DNA of 64,000 nucleotides from Paracentrotus lividus (GCA_940671915.1 CALNVZ010003426.1:26717636-26781635), one strand, 5' to 3'; positions 10,331-21,790 are shown, counted from the stretch's first letter. Numbers and translations are program-made. Notes: generated by a model from the letters alone, not told the origin.

Positions 10331-11080
10331 TCGAAATAGTTATCATTTGTAATAACAAATAATTTACCTACATGATGTACAAGTGGTAATCTTTGCTCGG
10401 AACGTGAAAAGTAAATCAAATTAGATGATACAATCTCTATTTTGGAGCAATTTTGTTTGTACACCTCGCCAAATATGAGACGAGCAAAAAGGTACATTTT
10501 CCCCTTTCTTTTCAAGTCACGCTGGCCGTGCGATACGCGAGAGGGGGGGGGGGGGGAGGGGGGGATGGGGGTAGTAGGTGGAATTCTCGCAATTTTCATT
10601 GTATTTTCCCCTGTCATATCTCACTTAAACCTTTGCGTGTGGGCCCGCGCATCCCGATCGTTCTCCCTGTGGCGGAGTCGTTTTGGGCATTTTTCCGGTA
10701 TTGGGAACTTTGGTGGTGCTTTCAATATAAAATGTTAATTGCGCCAAATTGCTATTTTGTCATAACTTCGCTTACCCCGAAGTCGACTTCACAAAGGCGT
10801 CAGTGCAACAAAACGTACGGACGGTTTTATCAATAACACATTGTCGTTTGATCTAGTGTTTTTGTGCAGTTTGCCTATTATCACCCGACTCAGGAATTGT
10901 ATCTCACTCTGTATAAAAAGACCATAAACCATTTACCATTTGTAAAGTGTATTAATTTGAAGGTATCAATCCGTTTATAGTGAAATCACAGCATGTAAAA
11001 TGTTGTTATTTGCCATAATGAATACACAGAAGAGTACATTATATATAACGGCCAAGACTCTTCTGAAAAAAAGCAATAAC
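10331..11080. other. No gene recognised
   Basis: Contains a poly-G tract (10540-10570) and GC-richer sequence to about 10720. The overlapping open frames at 10288-10836 run through the poly-G and have no protein-family character. Confidence 0.35.
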
Positions 11081-11340
11081 GTGCGGTGTACCCAGGGTTC
11101 ATTGTTAAGTCAGCTGTTATTCCTCATATTATATATAAATGACTTCCAAAAAATCCTCTGAACTCGTGTCCTTTATTCTTTTTGAGGACGATTCTAATTC
11201 CTTTCATCCTCATCAAAATCCGCAAAAAAAAAAAAAAAAAAAAAAATGAAATGTAAGGGTTCAAATCTGGATCAATGCCAATAAACTATCTTTAAATGTT
11301 GGTAAGACCCATTATATGGTATTAAGTAATTTATTAAAAT
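11081..11340 (+). pseudogene. LINE reverse transcriptase fragment (palm/thumb)
   Basis: Across two frame breaks the plus strand reads QGSLLSQLLFLILYINDF (11094 on), then FEDDSNSFHPHQN (the FADD catalytic box with A to E), then IWINANKLSLNVGKTHYMV. This order (QGS..GP.LFL.YINDL, FADD, ANKLSLN..KT) is diagnostic of CR1/jockey-like LINE polymerases. A poly-A tract at 11225-11246 interrupts it. It is a short dead fragment with neither end present. Confidence 0.7.
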
Positions 11341-12108
11341 CGTTACCTTGAAATGTTTTGGTAAATAATATTACACTTCAGTGGCAGAACAAGGTTTTCA
11401 TGAGAGGGGGACCCTAAATTGGAATTTCAGATTTTGGTACACCCATTTTTTTTTCCCGTTCGCTGTGTGTATGTGTGTGTGGGGGGGGGGGGAGTGGGGG
11501 TGTAATTTTGGGGGCATTCGGCCCATCGTAAAGGTCATCAATAATCAGCCATAGGGGCAAGGCTTAGTTGGGTTTGAATCCTATAAACTCTTATGTATCC
11601 CTTTGTTTTATCCTTCTTTAACCTTTTTTTTAATTATTTTTTATGCATGTCTTTGTTTTATCCTTCTTTCATCTTCACTTCAATAATTTCGTATGTATTT
11701 TATTGTTCTGCTCTTCTTTCATCTTCTTTTCCCACCATTTCTTGTGTATTCATTTGTTTCATTCTTCTTTCATTTCCTCTCCCCCCCCCCCTCCCTTTAT
11801 TTTCTTTATTTTTTTTTCTTCTAATGTATTTCCTTGTGTTGTCCTTTAACTTTCATTTATTTCATACATTACTTCCTTCAATTTGCGCTTTATCATTGAA
11901 ATGTATTTCTTTGACTATTATGTACATATACCATACCAAGACTATGCCTAGCATAGTCATTCTACACCGTACGCTAAATCGCTCGACTACTGTCCTGTTT
12001 GGGAAGAAGACGGTAGCAAAAAAAGAAGGTTGCGCTTGCGCAGTTCAATTTTTCGTTCTGGAGCTACCGTAGTGATGGTCTACCGTACTGCTCCGAAAGC
12101 ATATATTT
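11341..12108. other. Low-complexity T/C-rich spacer
   Basis: Poly-G at 11480-11492, then long TTC/TTT-rich sequence (11590-11900) that keeps plus-strand frames open with Phe/Ser/Leu only. No gene was recognised. Confidence 0.5.
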
Positions 12109-12420
12109 GGCTGGCAAGTACTAGTTGGAGCAGGGGGTTAGAGTAAACTGGCGCTTTATCAGGGTTGGATTTTGTCTGAATATCAGTATAATTATATCGA
12201 ACAACAATCGTCAACTTGGTTACGGGGATCTCAACTGATGGGATGTCCTTGAATATATCAGCACGATCAGTATGACATACATGTATGTAAAAGATTGTAA
12301 TTATGTAGTTGAACCATCGAAGTTGTGGCACGTTTCGTTCATATTCACATAAATACCAAGCATACGACGGATACCACAAACCAGGTGAGATGACTTGTCC
12401 GGGAAGTGAAATTATTATTT
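12109..12420 (+). other. Exon-like repeat, copy C (subfamily II)
   Basis: The homology with copies D and E starts at GGCTGGCAAGTA and continues past the donor (CAG/GTGAGA, GT at 12385). In the plus frame used by the other copies it reads TIEVVARFVHIHINTK then TTDTTNQ. Compared with subfamily I this carries one extra codon between A and ARL, so the frame is kept. An in-frame TGA lies just upstream of ACC-ATC, so no upstream extension is possible without an acceptor. The minus strand is also open right across (12427-12080), so strand of coding cannot be settled here. Confidence 0.45.
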
Positions 12421-13665
12421 TTTCCACGAGAGTTCCGGACCCCAGTATGGCTTTATCAGTGTATAGGGTTTATTTAGTCAGGGTTTGTTTAGTTAGACCA
12501 CGGCTCGTGCACACGATAGCACAATGTAAAAGGGTTAGGGTTACGGTTAGGATGAATACAATTCTGGCAGCTCATTGGTTCTAGCGCAATGAATAGTCAC
12601 ATAGGCTGTAAAGGCCATGATTGAAGGTTCGACCCCAGAAATGCGTCTTTGCTGAATTTGTTTTTTGTAGTTTACAATTGAGGGGAAACTTAGAGAGAAA
12701 AAAAAATCAAGTCCTAGATTCATAGGCTGAGTTAAAGTCCCTCATAGCGAAAAATTGAGTAATTACCCCTGATCTCAACCGGAACTCAAGTGGGGGAAAA
12801 TGATGCGTCCCGGAAGCGAACAGTAGAAATGAATTGAGCTTTCACTGAAGTCTTGATTCAAATTGTATGCAAGTTTCCTTTCCAATTTTATTGCCTATTC
12901 GTAAATTTGTACGAACGAAGAAAGACCAATTGTGCCAAAGTTAGCTGTAAACTGAAGTGAGCGCATACATTTAAAATGGTATGGTCTTAATTCCGTTGAA
13001 TGCTTTCTAGAATCGTTTGCAAGGATAGGGAATGTGACTGATTAAAAATGAATTTCAGTGACAAATTCAGCGCGACCGCAACTTGGGTTGGATCGTTTGA
13101 TCGGAAAATTTAGTGGACGAAAATTGAAATGGAGTGAGAAAATCTATATTATTTGTATTGTTATTACTATTCTTAATTATTTGTCGTTATTGGGAGGGTT
13201 TGGAGGGTTGAAGTGGTCGCCAACTTGGGTGTCAAGCTTGGTTTTGGTGACAGTGGATTACGGTGGATCTGTACCCAAACAAGCGTCTCTACTATTATTA
13301 TTATTAGAAGTGATATTTAATGTGCTCAATTATACTTATAGCATAATCAAATTCAAAGGGACCCACCATGCATACGATTGTTTCAAGAGCTTGCACAACA
13401 GAGGTTTTCGAGAAGAAAAAAAAATATTTAGGTGCGGATCCAGTGGTGCCGACGCCCAGTGGGCCATAATCACCTTAAACTGCGCCAGTACTTGTTTCTC
13501 ACTGAAGACCATAATTTCAACTTTGTAAAAGAGGTACATGAAAGATTTTAAGACTCGTATGACCTTTTTCTGAACCACTAAATCATGTAAATGGAATTGT
13601 ACGAATTTTGAGTCGAGAATACAACGTTGGATTGAATTTACAGCACGTTTATCTATAAAGAGTCA
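12421..13665. other. No gene recognised
   Basis: Contains a tRNA B-box-like GGTTCGACCCC near 12630 without a convincing A box. The 156-codon frame at 13058-13528 has no recognised domain and no ATG start. The sequence just upstream of 13666 probably belongs to the following LINE. Confidence 0.3.
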
Positions 13666-15476
13666 GTGAAGCGTATAAAGTATAAAAATACAAATCCAGT
13701 ATGCAATCTCGTCTTATTAAGACAACATAATGTAGAATATATGATAGTGAAATATTCATCTAAATCATGTACAATTGATCCTATGGCGACTTGGCTGGTC
13801 AAGAAGCACTTATCAGTTCTTTTTCCAGTTTTGTCACGCATTATCAATATGTCGTTTTCTACTGTTGTGTTTCCAGGGGCACTTAGATCTTCGGTTGTTA
13901 CACCTGTCTTAAAGAAGCCCTCTCTAGATAAAGATGAATTAAGTAGTTACAGACCAGTGTCTAATATCCCTTTTATAGGGAAATTGATTGAAAAGGCTGT
14001 ATCTAAACTGGTATCTGACTTTGTTAATGCTAATGATTTACATGATCCTCTGCAATCCTCTTATAAAGTAGCACATAGTACTGAGACTTATCTCATTACA
14101 GAATGACCTACATTGTGCAATCGATAACAAACAGGCTGCTCTCTTATTAATATTAGATCTTTCCTCCGCATTTGACACGGTTGACCATACAATGCTCTCA
14201 TATAGGTTAGCTTATGATTTTGGTCTTAAAGAAGATGTCCTCTCATGGTTCAAAACTTATCTTAGTAACAGATCCAATAGAACTTATGTCAATATTTCAT
14301 TTTCTAGTTTTCAAAAGCAGAAATTGTGGATACCGCAAGGGTCTATAATCGGACCGCAATTGTTCACGTATTATATACGTAATATTGGTCATATCTTGAA
14401 TCAACACTCAATTAAGCATCATAATATGCTGATGACATTCAGATGTACACTATCTTTGATCCTACGGCCTGGGGATGCCGCATGCTCTTATTTCCGTCTT
14501 TCAAAGTGTTTTGACGAGATGCAATCCTGGCTCGTCCATAACCATGATAACAAATTGAAGCTAAACTTATGTGCTTATCAATATTGTCGGCTCAGTAACT
14601 TTACATGTCACATTGGGGATGAGCAGATTGCCTTATCACCCACTATCAGAAATCTGGGTGTGGTGCTTGATAGTGAATTGAAAATGTCTGATCACGTTAA
14701 TAATTTATGTCGTTCCCTAAATCGTAACTCTCATCTTGGCTGTTAAAGTTAGCAATTACACTCGTTATTTAGGGTACGGGCTACTAATATAAAGATTGAT
14801 GCGTCAAAAAATGGATTTCTGATTTATCTATGTGCGTCCCGCTTTCTCTAGAATCGTGCTTTAGCATTACAACTGTCCTTTGTAAAGTTTCGTTTCGTGT
14901 TGAGGGTGCGTTGTATTTGTGCGGTTCTATTGTGCGACCTTATCATCGTTCAGTTTCATAAAAAAAAAACGTTTTCAGTTAAAAATACGGGCCGTAGAAT
15001 TCGATAGGATCATTTTTTTTCCAAGTATGACCTTATTTTTTGGAAAAAAAGGAGACACATCCCCAAAATCCCGCCCCTGGATCAGCCTCTAAAGGCATTC
15101 TGTCTATACTTATTTATATCTACCGTGTCCCTGACATCGAATCTACTAAAATAATGCACGAATTTTTCCACAACTTCGAAACTTCGTATCATTTTAAGTA
15201 TTATGTCAAATTATCATGTTTGATTTTTAAGTGTATACATAAACTGGCACCTGAATACCTCTATAGTTTACTGAAATCAGCACACCGTCCACGTTATAGA
15301 CTTCGTTCTAGTGAAGATACATTTATCTTACACACTTCAGGAGTTGTTTAAAAAAAAAAAGGAAGCTAGCTATGAATTTGCGGTCCTAAATTATGGAATA
15401 GTTTGCCAGCCCATCTACGTTCTAATACATGAGTTGAATCATTTAAAAGACATCTTAATCTTATTTATTTTCGTTG
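13666..15476 (+). pseudogene. CR1/L2-like LINE, reverse transcriptase with frameshifts
   Basis: The plus strand carries most of a LINE polymerase in order: SKSCTIDPMATWLVKKHL, VVTPVLKKPSLDKDEL, SYRPVSNIPFIGKLIEK (to 14106); after a frame break ALLLILDLSSAFDTVDH, WIPQGSIIGPQLFTYYIRN (14330-14390); the catalytic YADDIQMYT box, intact but in another frame at about 14425; NLGVVLDSELKMSDHV; then LIFKCIHKLAPEYL (15215 on) and PKLWNSLPAHLR near 15390. At least four frame breaks make it dead. The endonuclease and ORF1 are absent (5' truncated). The 3' end is interrupted at 15477 by a TIR element. Confidence 0.8.
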
Positions 15477-16451
15477 TAGGGGAGACTGGGGATGGAAGTT
15501 ACACGGGTCAGTTGTTACAGTTGTCAGTGTGCTAAGTTAGAACAAGAGAGTTCGTGCTAACTGGCATATATATACAGCCTACACATAGCTGTGATGAACT
15601 ACCGGTCGTGAGGTTGCTCCGTTGTTTTATTAAAAAAGTAAATAAAAAATTAAAAAACATTTTTTACAGTTCCAAGTGAATTTTTGACAATAATTAACAT
15701 TTTTAATAATTCTTACAACTGAAGGTACATGATGATAGTCTGGTATTGTGAATATAGTACATGTATGTCACTAATATACCCCTGAGCCATGCCCTGTAAA
15801 TCTGCCTAATGGCTGTGCTACAGTTGATTTTATGTGTAAAATTGTTAGATTGTTACAGTAACCTACCCCATGTCGATGTAAAAACCTAACCTAATTACAT
15901 TACACATGTCATTTGTTTTATGATTTATCAAATAATGTATAGTATTGAAATGACATACAATTGTTGTTTTCATTATTGTTTGATTGGAATATGTAAATAA
16001 AAACTGAACTGAACTGAAAAAAAAAAAGTAATTTTGTTTCAATTTCCAGGTGTTAATATTTTGATATTTCTATTATTACTTTAGTCTATTCTGGAGCTCT
16101 ACTTGATCTACTGTTAACGATACCAAGAAACTGGAAAGTTGAAACAAAAGTATGGTATAAGAGATTGCACACTGTAACAAATTACTCTGTATGTTTACAT
16201 ATAGTAACAATTTACCCCGTATGGTGTAAAAACTTACCCCGTATACGGGGTAGGTTGTTACAAAAAAAAAATGTTTCATTAATTAAGCTGTAGTTAATTA
16301 GTTTTTACATGTTTTCAAGTTTTATTGTGCCTCAGGTTTTAGCAAACATAATAGGCTAACTACAGACGCAAAATGGAGTGTGTGAGTACTTTCATTAGAA
16401 TTATCTGGCCCAAAATGTGAATTTTGTAACGTCCATCCCCGGTCTCCCCTA
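15477..16451 (-). mobile_element. TA-flanked TIR element, family T1, copy 2
   Basis: Starts TA-GGGGAGACTGGGGATGG and ends CCATCCCCGGTCTCCCC-TA. The interior is collinear with the reverse complement of the copy at 24569-25418, including the 18-bp perfect palindrome TACCCCGTATACGGGGTA (here near 16234). It carries no transposase. It is interrupted by a short LINE tail (15908-16028) that the other copy lacks. It is inserted at the 3' end of the preceding LINE. Confidence 0.75.
15908..16028 (+). mobile_element. Short LINE 3' tail nested in the T1 element
   Basis: An insertion of about 120 bp, absent from the homologous position of the T1 copy at 24569, ends ATGTAAATAAAAACTGAACT(GAACTGAA) and a poly-A run at 16018-16028. 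It is 5' truncated, as expected of target-primed reverse transcription. The repeated ACTGA before the poly-A resembles LINE tails. Confidence 0.6.
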
Positions 16452-16497
16452 CTATTGAAGAAGAGCTCTATGCAAAGCGCATAGAGCAGTTTTCGTA

Positions 16498-16828
16498 TAA
16501 GGACATCTCCCCCGAGGGCAACTCCCCCGGGGACAACTCCCGGAGGACAGCTCCCCGGAGGACAACTCCCCGTAGGACAACTCCCCGCAGGACAAATCCC
16601 CCGCAGGACATCTCCCCGGATGATAGGTCCCCCCCCCCAAGGACAACTCCCCGGTGGACATCTCCCCCGACTGCCGATGAAAATCCCCCCGGAGGACAAG
16701 TCCCACAGAGGACATATCCCCCGAGTACAACTACCCCGGAGGACAACTCCCCGGAGGACATTCTCCCGCAGGACAACTCCCCCGCAGGACAACTACCCCG
16801 CAGGACAAGTCCCCCGCAGGTCAACTCA
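16498..16828 (-). repeat. 15-bp minisatellite array, inverted partner 1
   Basis: About 20 degenerate tandem copies of GGACAACTCCCCGGA/CGCA on the plus strand. The unit is 15 bases (five codons) and lacks stops, so several frames on both strands stay open. The predicted 92-156 residue proteins (repeats like SCPPGELSSG) are by-products of the repeat. The right flank has poly-T at 16889-16909. An array of the same unit in opposite orientation lies 1.4 kb away (18266-18597). Confidence 0.8.
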
Positions 16829-16909
16829 ACCATTCGGAGAAAAACATATCCACATGCACTCGTTAATTTTTGATCCATTTGCGATTCCTTTTTTTTTTTT
16901 TTTTTTTTT

Positions 16910-18265
16910 ACCGAAATAGCCATTCATGGAAATACAAAATCTTTGGCAATTTTTGTTTTTTTCCGGCGAAGGGTGTTAAAGTTTGGCAGCTGTAAAAGCG
17001 CACTGCTATTGGAACCGAATTTATATCGTCAAAAGAGAGAGAGAGAGAGAGAGATATCAACTTTAATCTTAAATCACCATAGGAAATGATCTGAGTAGTA
17101 GGTCAATGGTCAGGCCCGTAACTAGGATTTTGCGGGGTTCGAAATTTGAAAAAAAAAATGAAGCTTTGGAATGGATGATTTTTGAGCGCGAAGTGCGAGC
17201 CGAAATTTTGACTAAAAATGACCCGAAGCGGTATATTTTTTCCTTTTATGATTTTTTTGTTGTTGTTATTCTTTAACAAACGATGACGATCACCTTTCTT
17301 TTAGCAAGAAAAAAAAAACAAAAAAAACAAAAGAACAAAAAACAAAATGGATTTTCGAGCGCGAAACGTCAAGTGGAAAATTTTATATCACACCTCTTCA
17401 ATTATACAAAAATATATGTTTTAGAATTATAAATGTTTTCATCGGATATGTTGACGGAAATACTGAAAAATTGGTTGATATGCCGAGATGTTTTAATTTT
17501 CATCTACATTTTCATCTCGATATATTTTCATACCAACACTAGTTGCAATAACACCCTTTTATGATAGCGAACAAACGGGATGAATGCAAAGCTGTGCAAG
17601 TGCATACTTGTGAATACTTATGAATATTCGGTTTGTTTTGGATAAATGTAAAACAATTGTCTGTAAAATCTTAAAACCAATGACAATGATTGTACAATAT
17701 TCCTTGTAAAACTGAAAAAAACAAGTGATGATGTTTGAATTGATTTTTGTGAATTTCTTTTTTGATAAATAAAAATTGTGTTCTTGTTTAAATTTTTGCG
17801 CCCATTGTAATTGGTTTATGGTGTGATTAATTATTAATTAAAGCTTAATTGTCGTGGCTCACCCCCCCCCCCTTTGCTGAAGACGACTAGAGATAATGTA
17901 GGCCAACTCGCCCTTCGTGCTCTTTTCTACTCCTGTCGCTTCATATTTAAGTTCCCCATTTAGCATCCTTCCTTTTTTTTTCAACATTTCTTTTATTTCT
18001 TGCATTTTCATTAATTTTCTTTTTCTGAGGGTCACATTTCGTTGGGGGTACATCTGAAGCTGCCAAACCTAACAACCTTAGGAGGGAAGGAGTAGCCATT
18101 CATAGATTGGAAGGGGTGGTTCGAATGGATGATTAGCAATTAAACAACCATTCATCCCCGCTTGTCATTACAGAAGGGTTACTCCATGCGAAAAGTACTG
18201 CAATAATTGTAACAGAAAGAAAAACCAATGGGTTGGCATAAAATTAATATAAAAAGCGTTTAAAG
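16910..18265. other. Spacer between the two minisatellites
   Basis: Holds (GA)n at 17037-17055 and two reverse-oriented copies of the GAGCGCGAAG-type core (near 17186 and 17358) also seen at 2.1-2.5 kb. A minus-strand frame at 18053-17859 reads KMQEIKEMLKKKG and is vaguely like a SAP or coiled-coil segment. It may be a transposon protein relic, but it is too short to call. Confidence 0.3.
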
Positions 18266-18597
18266 TGAGGGGAGATGTCATCCGGGGGAGTTGTCCTTGG
18301 GGGACCTGTCCTCCGAGGGAGATGTCCTGCGGGGGAGTTGTCCTCCGGGGGATTGGTCCTCAGGGGGAGTTGTCCTCCAGGGGAGTTGTCCTCCGGGGGA
18401 GCTGTCCTCAGGGGAGATGTCCTGCGGGGAGTTGTCCTCCAGGGGAGTTGTCCTGGGGGAAGTTGTCCTCCGTGGGATTTGTCCCTGGGGGGAGCTGTTC
18501 TCCGGGGGACTCGTCCTTGGGGGGACCTGTCCTCCGGGGGAGATGTCCTCCGGGAGTTGTCCCCAAGGGAGTTGTCCTCCGGGGGAGATGTCCTAGA
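18266..18597 (+). repeat. 15-bp minisatellite array, inverted partner 2
   Basis: About 20 copies of GGGGGAGTTGTCCTC, the reverse complement of the unit at 16498-16828. Both arrays end in a similar flank (TAGAGCAGTTTT..GTATAAGGACATC at 16480; its complement-like GATGTCCTAGACCAGCAG at 18588), so they look like an inverted duplication. The frames of 101-189 codons are repeat artefacts. Confidence 0.8.
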
Positions 18598-18636
18598 CCA
18601 GCAGTTTTACTTGATTATGCGCTGTATAAGAAACAG

Positions 18637-18638
<2 letters not shown>

Positions 18639-18728
<90 letters not shown>

Positions 18729-18737
18729 CATTATTAT
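18639..18737. repeat. (ATT)n microsatellite
   Basis: About 32 nearly perfect ATT/TTA units directly after the minisatellite. It extends the array's open frame with Ile or Leu runs, which have no biological meaning. Confidence 0.9.
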
Positions 18738-18899
18738 TTGATCTTTACACGAAAAAAATAAATCTATGCATACCAAATGCGTCTGCACTCAAGAGCCCTT
18801 TGAAAGAACTGCAAGGAGATTCTAGCCCGCTGTATACCGATTGAAAGCTTGTCTCAATTATGTTCCCAAACCCAAAAAGCAAGGGCTCAGATATGTCTT

Positions 18900-18965
18900 T
18901 TTTCGTGTGTGTGTGTGTGTGTGTTTGTGTGTGTGTTTGTTTGTTTGTTTGTTTGTTTTTTTTTA
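18900..18965. repeat. (GT)n and (GTTT)n microsatellites
   Basis: GT dinucleotides pass into GTTT tetranucleotides. A second GTTT tract is at 19560-19585. Confidence 0.85.
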
Positions 18966-19167
18966 ATGTTTTTTATTACACTGTCGTAGATAAGAATAAT
19001 AAATAAATAATAAAACTAATGTTTGTTAATCGAGTAGTTCTACGGAATAAACTTAGCCAATAGGACATTTTAGTGGTTCGAGGAAAAACAACTGCACCTT
19101 TTGTTTTAATATCGTTTCCACAAAAAAGGGTAAACCTGTGTAAAAAGAACAAAACGAATAAATTGGG

Positions 19168-19445
19168 CTGGCAAGTAATAGTTTAAACTGGTGCTCTATC
19201 ATTATTGGTCTTCTTATCAGTATATATCGAACATCTGTTGTCAACTTTGATACGGGGATCTCAACTAATGGGATGCCTTTGAATATATCAGTGCGATCAG
19301 TATGACGTATGTAAAAGATTGTAATAATGGATTTGAACCATCAAAGCTGTGGCACGTTTCGTTCATATTCAGACAAATACCAAGCATACGTCGGATGCCA
19401 CAAACCAGGTGAGATGTCCAGGAAATGTGATTTAAACATATTGCG
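19168..19445 (+). other. Exon-like repeat, copy D (subfamily II)
   Basis: Collinear with copies C and E from GGCTGGCAAGTA past the donor (CAG/GTGAGA, GT at 19409). The shared plus frame reads TIKAVARFVHIQ, NTKHTSDATNQ. It is open, but the minus frame carries one stop (TGA where copy C has CGA, a CpG decay). Homology with copy E resumes downstream (19660-20140 against 29690-29980), showing that a unit well over 1 kb was duplicated, not only the core. Confidence 0.5.
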
Positions 19446-20137
19446 GGCCATTAAATATATTTTGACTGCTTGGGGTTGGATTGTTGGGGAGGGGGGGGGG
19501 GGAGTGGACGTCTAAAAGCCTGGAGAGGACCAAGGTATCTCATATGACCAAAATCTAATTCGTTTGTTTGTTTGTTTGTTTGTTTTTTGGTGAAGTGACC
19601 CGTTCATATGTCTAGTACCAGCATAAATGTGCTGCAATACGTTGTCCAATTTAGAATTTAAAAAAATCGTATACTAGGGTCACTGTTGAGTTGAAACAAA
19701 TAAGCTTAAATTGGACTTTCATCTTAAAAAAAAAATGTTCAAGCGTACTCAACCCTTTGCACGCCTTTCTAATTTTTTTGACATTAATATAAAGTTGACT
19801 TTTCTCTTTTATTATCAAAAATGGTAGAAACATTTTTTTTTTCTTGTTAGGAACTAATACAATTGAACCAACAGACATAGCATTAGCAATATAATTGATT
19901 TTCAAATCATCTAACCCAATCATTAAAGAGGAAATTAATTATTACGATTGTGTAATTAATAAGAACGATTGTGACTATAGTCACACGTTGCAGGCAAAGA
20001 GTTAAATGCAGATTTAGTGTTCTTTCTGTCCACGGAGTCCTTGAACCCTTTAATTGATCATATTCAAGGTTGAGAGTTTAAATCTAGGGAGATAAACTTC
20101 TGCCATCATGCTCCAAAGTTTATAAAAAATATTGTAC

Positions 20138-21790
20138 GGCGAAATAATTCGTCTCCACTGCAGCGCGTAATCGCGTTGAACGCGCAAGCTGTCTTAAACT
20201 TCCACCCCGTCGGAAGAAAACTATGGCAACTTGATTTTTTTTCCCGTTTCTTCGAAAATTACTATACAGTGCGTATCAATAAAAACGGGACAGTTTTGAA
20301 AAGTCTGTCAAAATTTTGTTTCAAATCATGATGTCCATATTTTTATGTTAATAGATGCTTTGAAGTCTTATCTTTCAAATGTAATTAAAAAAATTAGTTT
20401 CGTTCATGCTTGAGTACACACAGAACATTTTTATCGGGGGCTCAAAAAAGGGCTTGCGCACAAAATGGAAAAACGAGAAATATGATCATCAGACTTCTTG
20501 CTAATCAGCAGTCTTCTTCTAAACTTTTTCTTTTTCTTTGCCAATATTTTCGAATTATGATTTGAAATTCATTTACAAATCTTTTTATTGACTGTAATTG
20601 TTTTTGTTTTTGTTTTTTTTTCTTTGTCATTTTAATATGTAATCTTTTTGCAATAAATTTTCCTTCAAACTTAAATGCCTTTTTTTGTCAACCCAAGAAA
20701 GGGGATGTCGATGCTTGTTTAATTGATTGATTGATTGATTGTTTGATTGATTGATTGATTGATTGATTAATTGATTGATTGATTGCTTTGTTTGTTTTGT
20801 TCATGCTTGAACGAACACGGAAAGTTTTTGTCTAAGGTTAAAAAAGGGGGGTATTATTTATTTTAAATCGGGTACTACATTCGGATTGATTGTTACTTTA
20901 CACTGATAAATGATTATGTTAGCCAAATGAGGTGATTTTCCTATGATTCTTCCAACGATATAATCAATCATTTAAACAATCAAAAAAAATTAATCGATCA
21001 ATCAATCAATCATTTAAAGAAACAATGAATTAATCAAACGATCAATCATTCAAAATGGTCAATCTATCAATCCTTCATTCAATCAATCAATCAATCGATC
21101 AATCAATAATTCAATCCATCAATCAAACAATCAATTAATCAAATAAACAAACGAACAACAAAGCAGTCAATCTATCAAATAATCTTCCAACCAACTAAAT
21201 CCCCTTTCTTGGGTTGATAACATTTCTAAATAATTTTTCTTATTTTGAGGGAATATTCAGTGCTAAAAGATAGCATGTTAACGTGAAAAAAAACAACAAC
21301 AAAACAAAACAAAAAGCAATTTAAGTAAACAAATAGCTTTGTAAATGTATTTTGAAAGCATATTTCGAAAACCAATGGCAAAGATAATGACAAGGTTAAA
21401 AGTAAGTCTGCTGGTAAGCAAGAAGTCTGATGATCGTATTTCTAATTTTTTCTATTTTGTGCGCAAGCCTTTTTTTGAGCCCCCGACATAAACGTTCTGT
21501 GTGCGCTCAAGCTTGAACGAAACTCATTTTTTCAAATTGCATTTGAAAGATAAGACTTCAGAGCATCTATTAACATCAAAATATGGACATCATAATTTGA
21601 AATTAAATTTTGGCAGACTTTTCAAATCTGTCCCGTTTTTATTGATACACCCTGTATAGAAAAAAAATTAGGGCTTGCATTGCAACTCTACAACAAGTTA
21701 AAGTATCTATTGTGAGAAAGGCATTACCAATTGGAAGCAAATCAAATCATCCGTGCGTTGAAAATTGTTTAAAATTTTCAATTTTTAACG
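20138..21790 (+). repeat. Array block X, copy 2, split by a foldback element
   Basis: 20138-20264 matches 10068-10199 (GGCGAAATAATTCG, CGCGTTGAACGCGCAAGCTG, TTCTTCGAAAATTACT), and 21657-21790 continues the match (AGGGCTTGCATTGCAA, TTGTGAGAAA). The intervening 1392 bases are the foldback element. Block X lies about 0.73 kb after the donor of copy D. Confidence 0.6.
20265..21656. mobile_element. 1.4-kb foldback (giant palindrome) with TA target site
   Basis: The left end TACAGTGCGTATCAATAAAA and the right end TTTTATTGATACACCCTGTA are inverted. The two arms stay complementary for hundreds of bases, through ACGGGACAG, ATGTCCATATTTT, AAGTCTTATCTTTCAAAT, GCTCAAAAAAGGGCTTGCG and AGACTTCTTGCTAATCAGCAG. 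Inner arms carry (ATTG)n (20722-20785) and its complement (AATC)n (20985-21130), and CCAAGAAAGGGGAT with its complement near 21197. The unoccupied site is visible at 10200-10201 in block X copy 1. A TA duplication and CAGGGTGTATCA-type ends suggest a Tc1/mariner-like or IS630-related family. No transposase remains. Confidence 0.8.

Noticed and set aside
10442-10836. Two overlapping plus frames of 98 and 127 codons
   Set aside because: Both run through a poly-G tract and have no family character.
11593-12072. 159-codon Phe/Ser/Leu-rich frame resembling a membrane protein
   Set aside because: Produced by TTC/TTT-rich low-complexity DNA; the periodic composition gives false membrane segments.
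12600-12660. Possible tRNA or SINE B box (GGTTCGACCCC)
   Set aside because: No A box at a suitable distance and no tRNA-like folding was found.
13058-13528. 156-codon plus-strand frame
   Set aside because: Starts with GTG, has no recognisable domain, and its hydrophobic content follows AT-rich sequence. The following LINE begins only after it.
16322-16923. Overlapping minus-strand frames of 92-156 residues with CPPGELSSG repeats
   Set aside because: They exist because the 15-bp minisatellite has no stop codons. Several frames on both strands are open at once.
18265-18844. Plus-strand frames of 101-189 residues ending in Ile/Leu runs
   Set aside because: Same minisatellite plus the (ATT)n microsatellite; not a protein.
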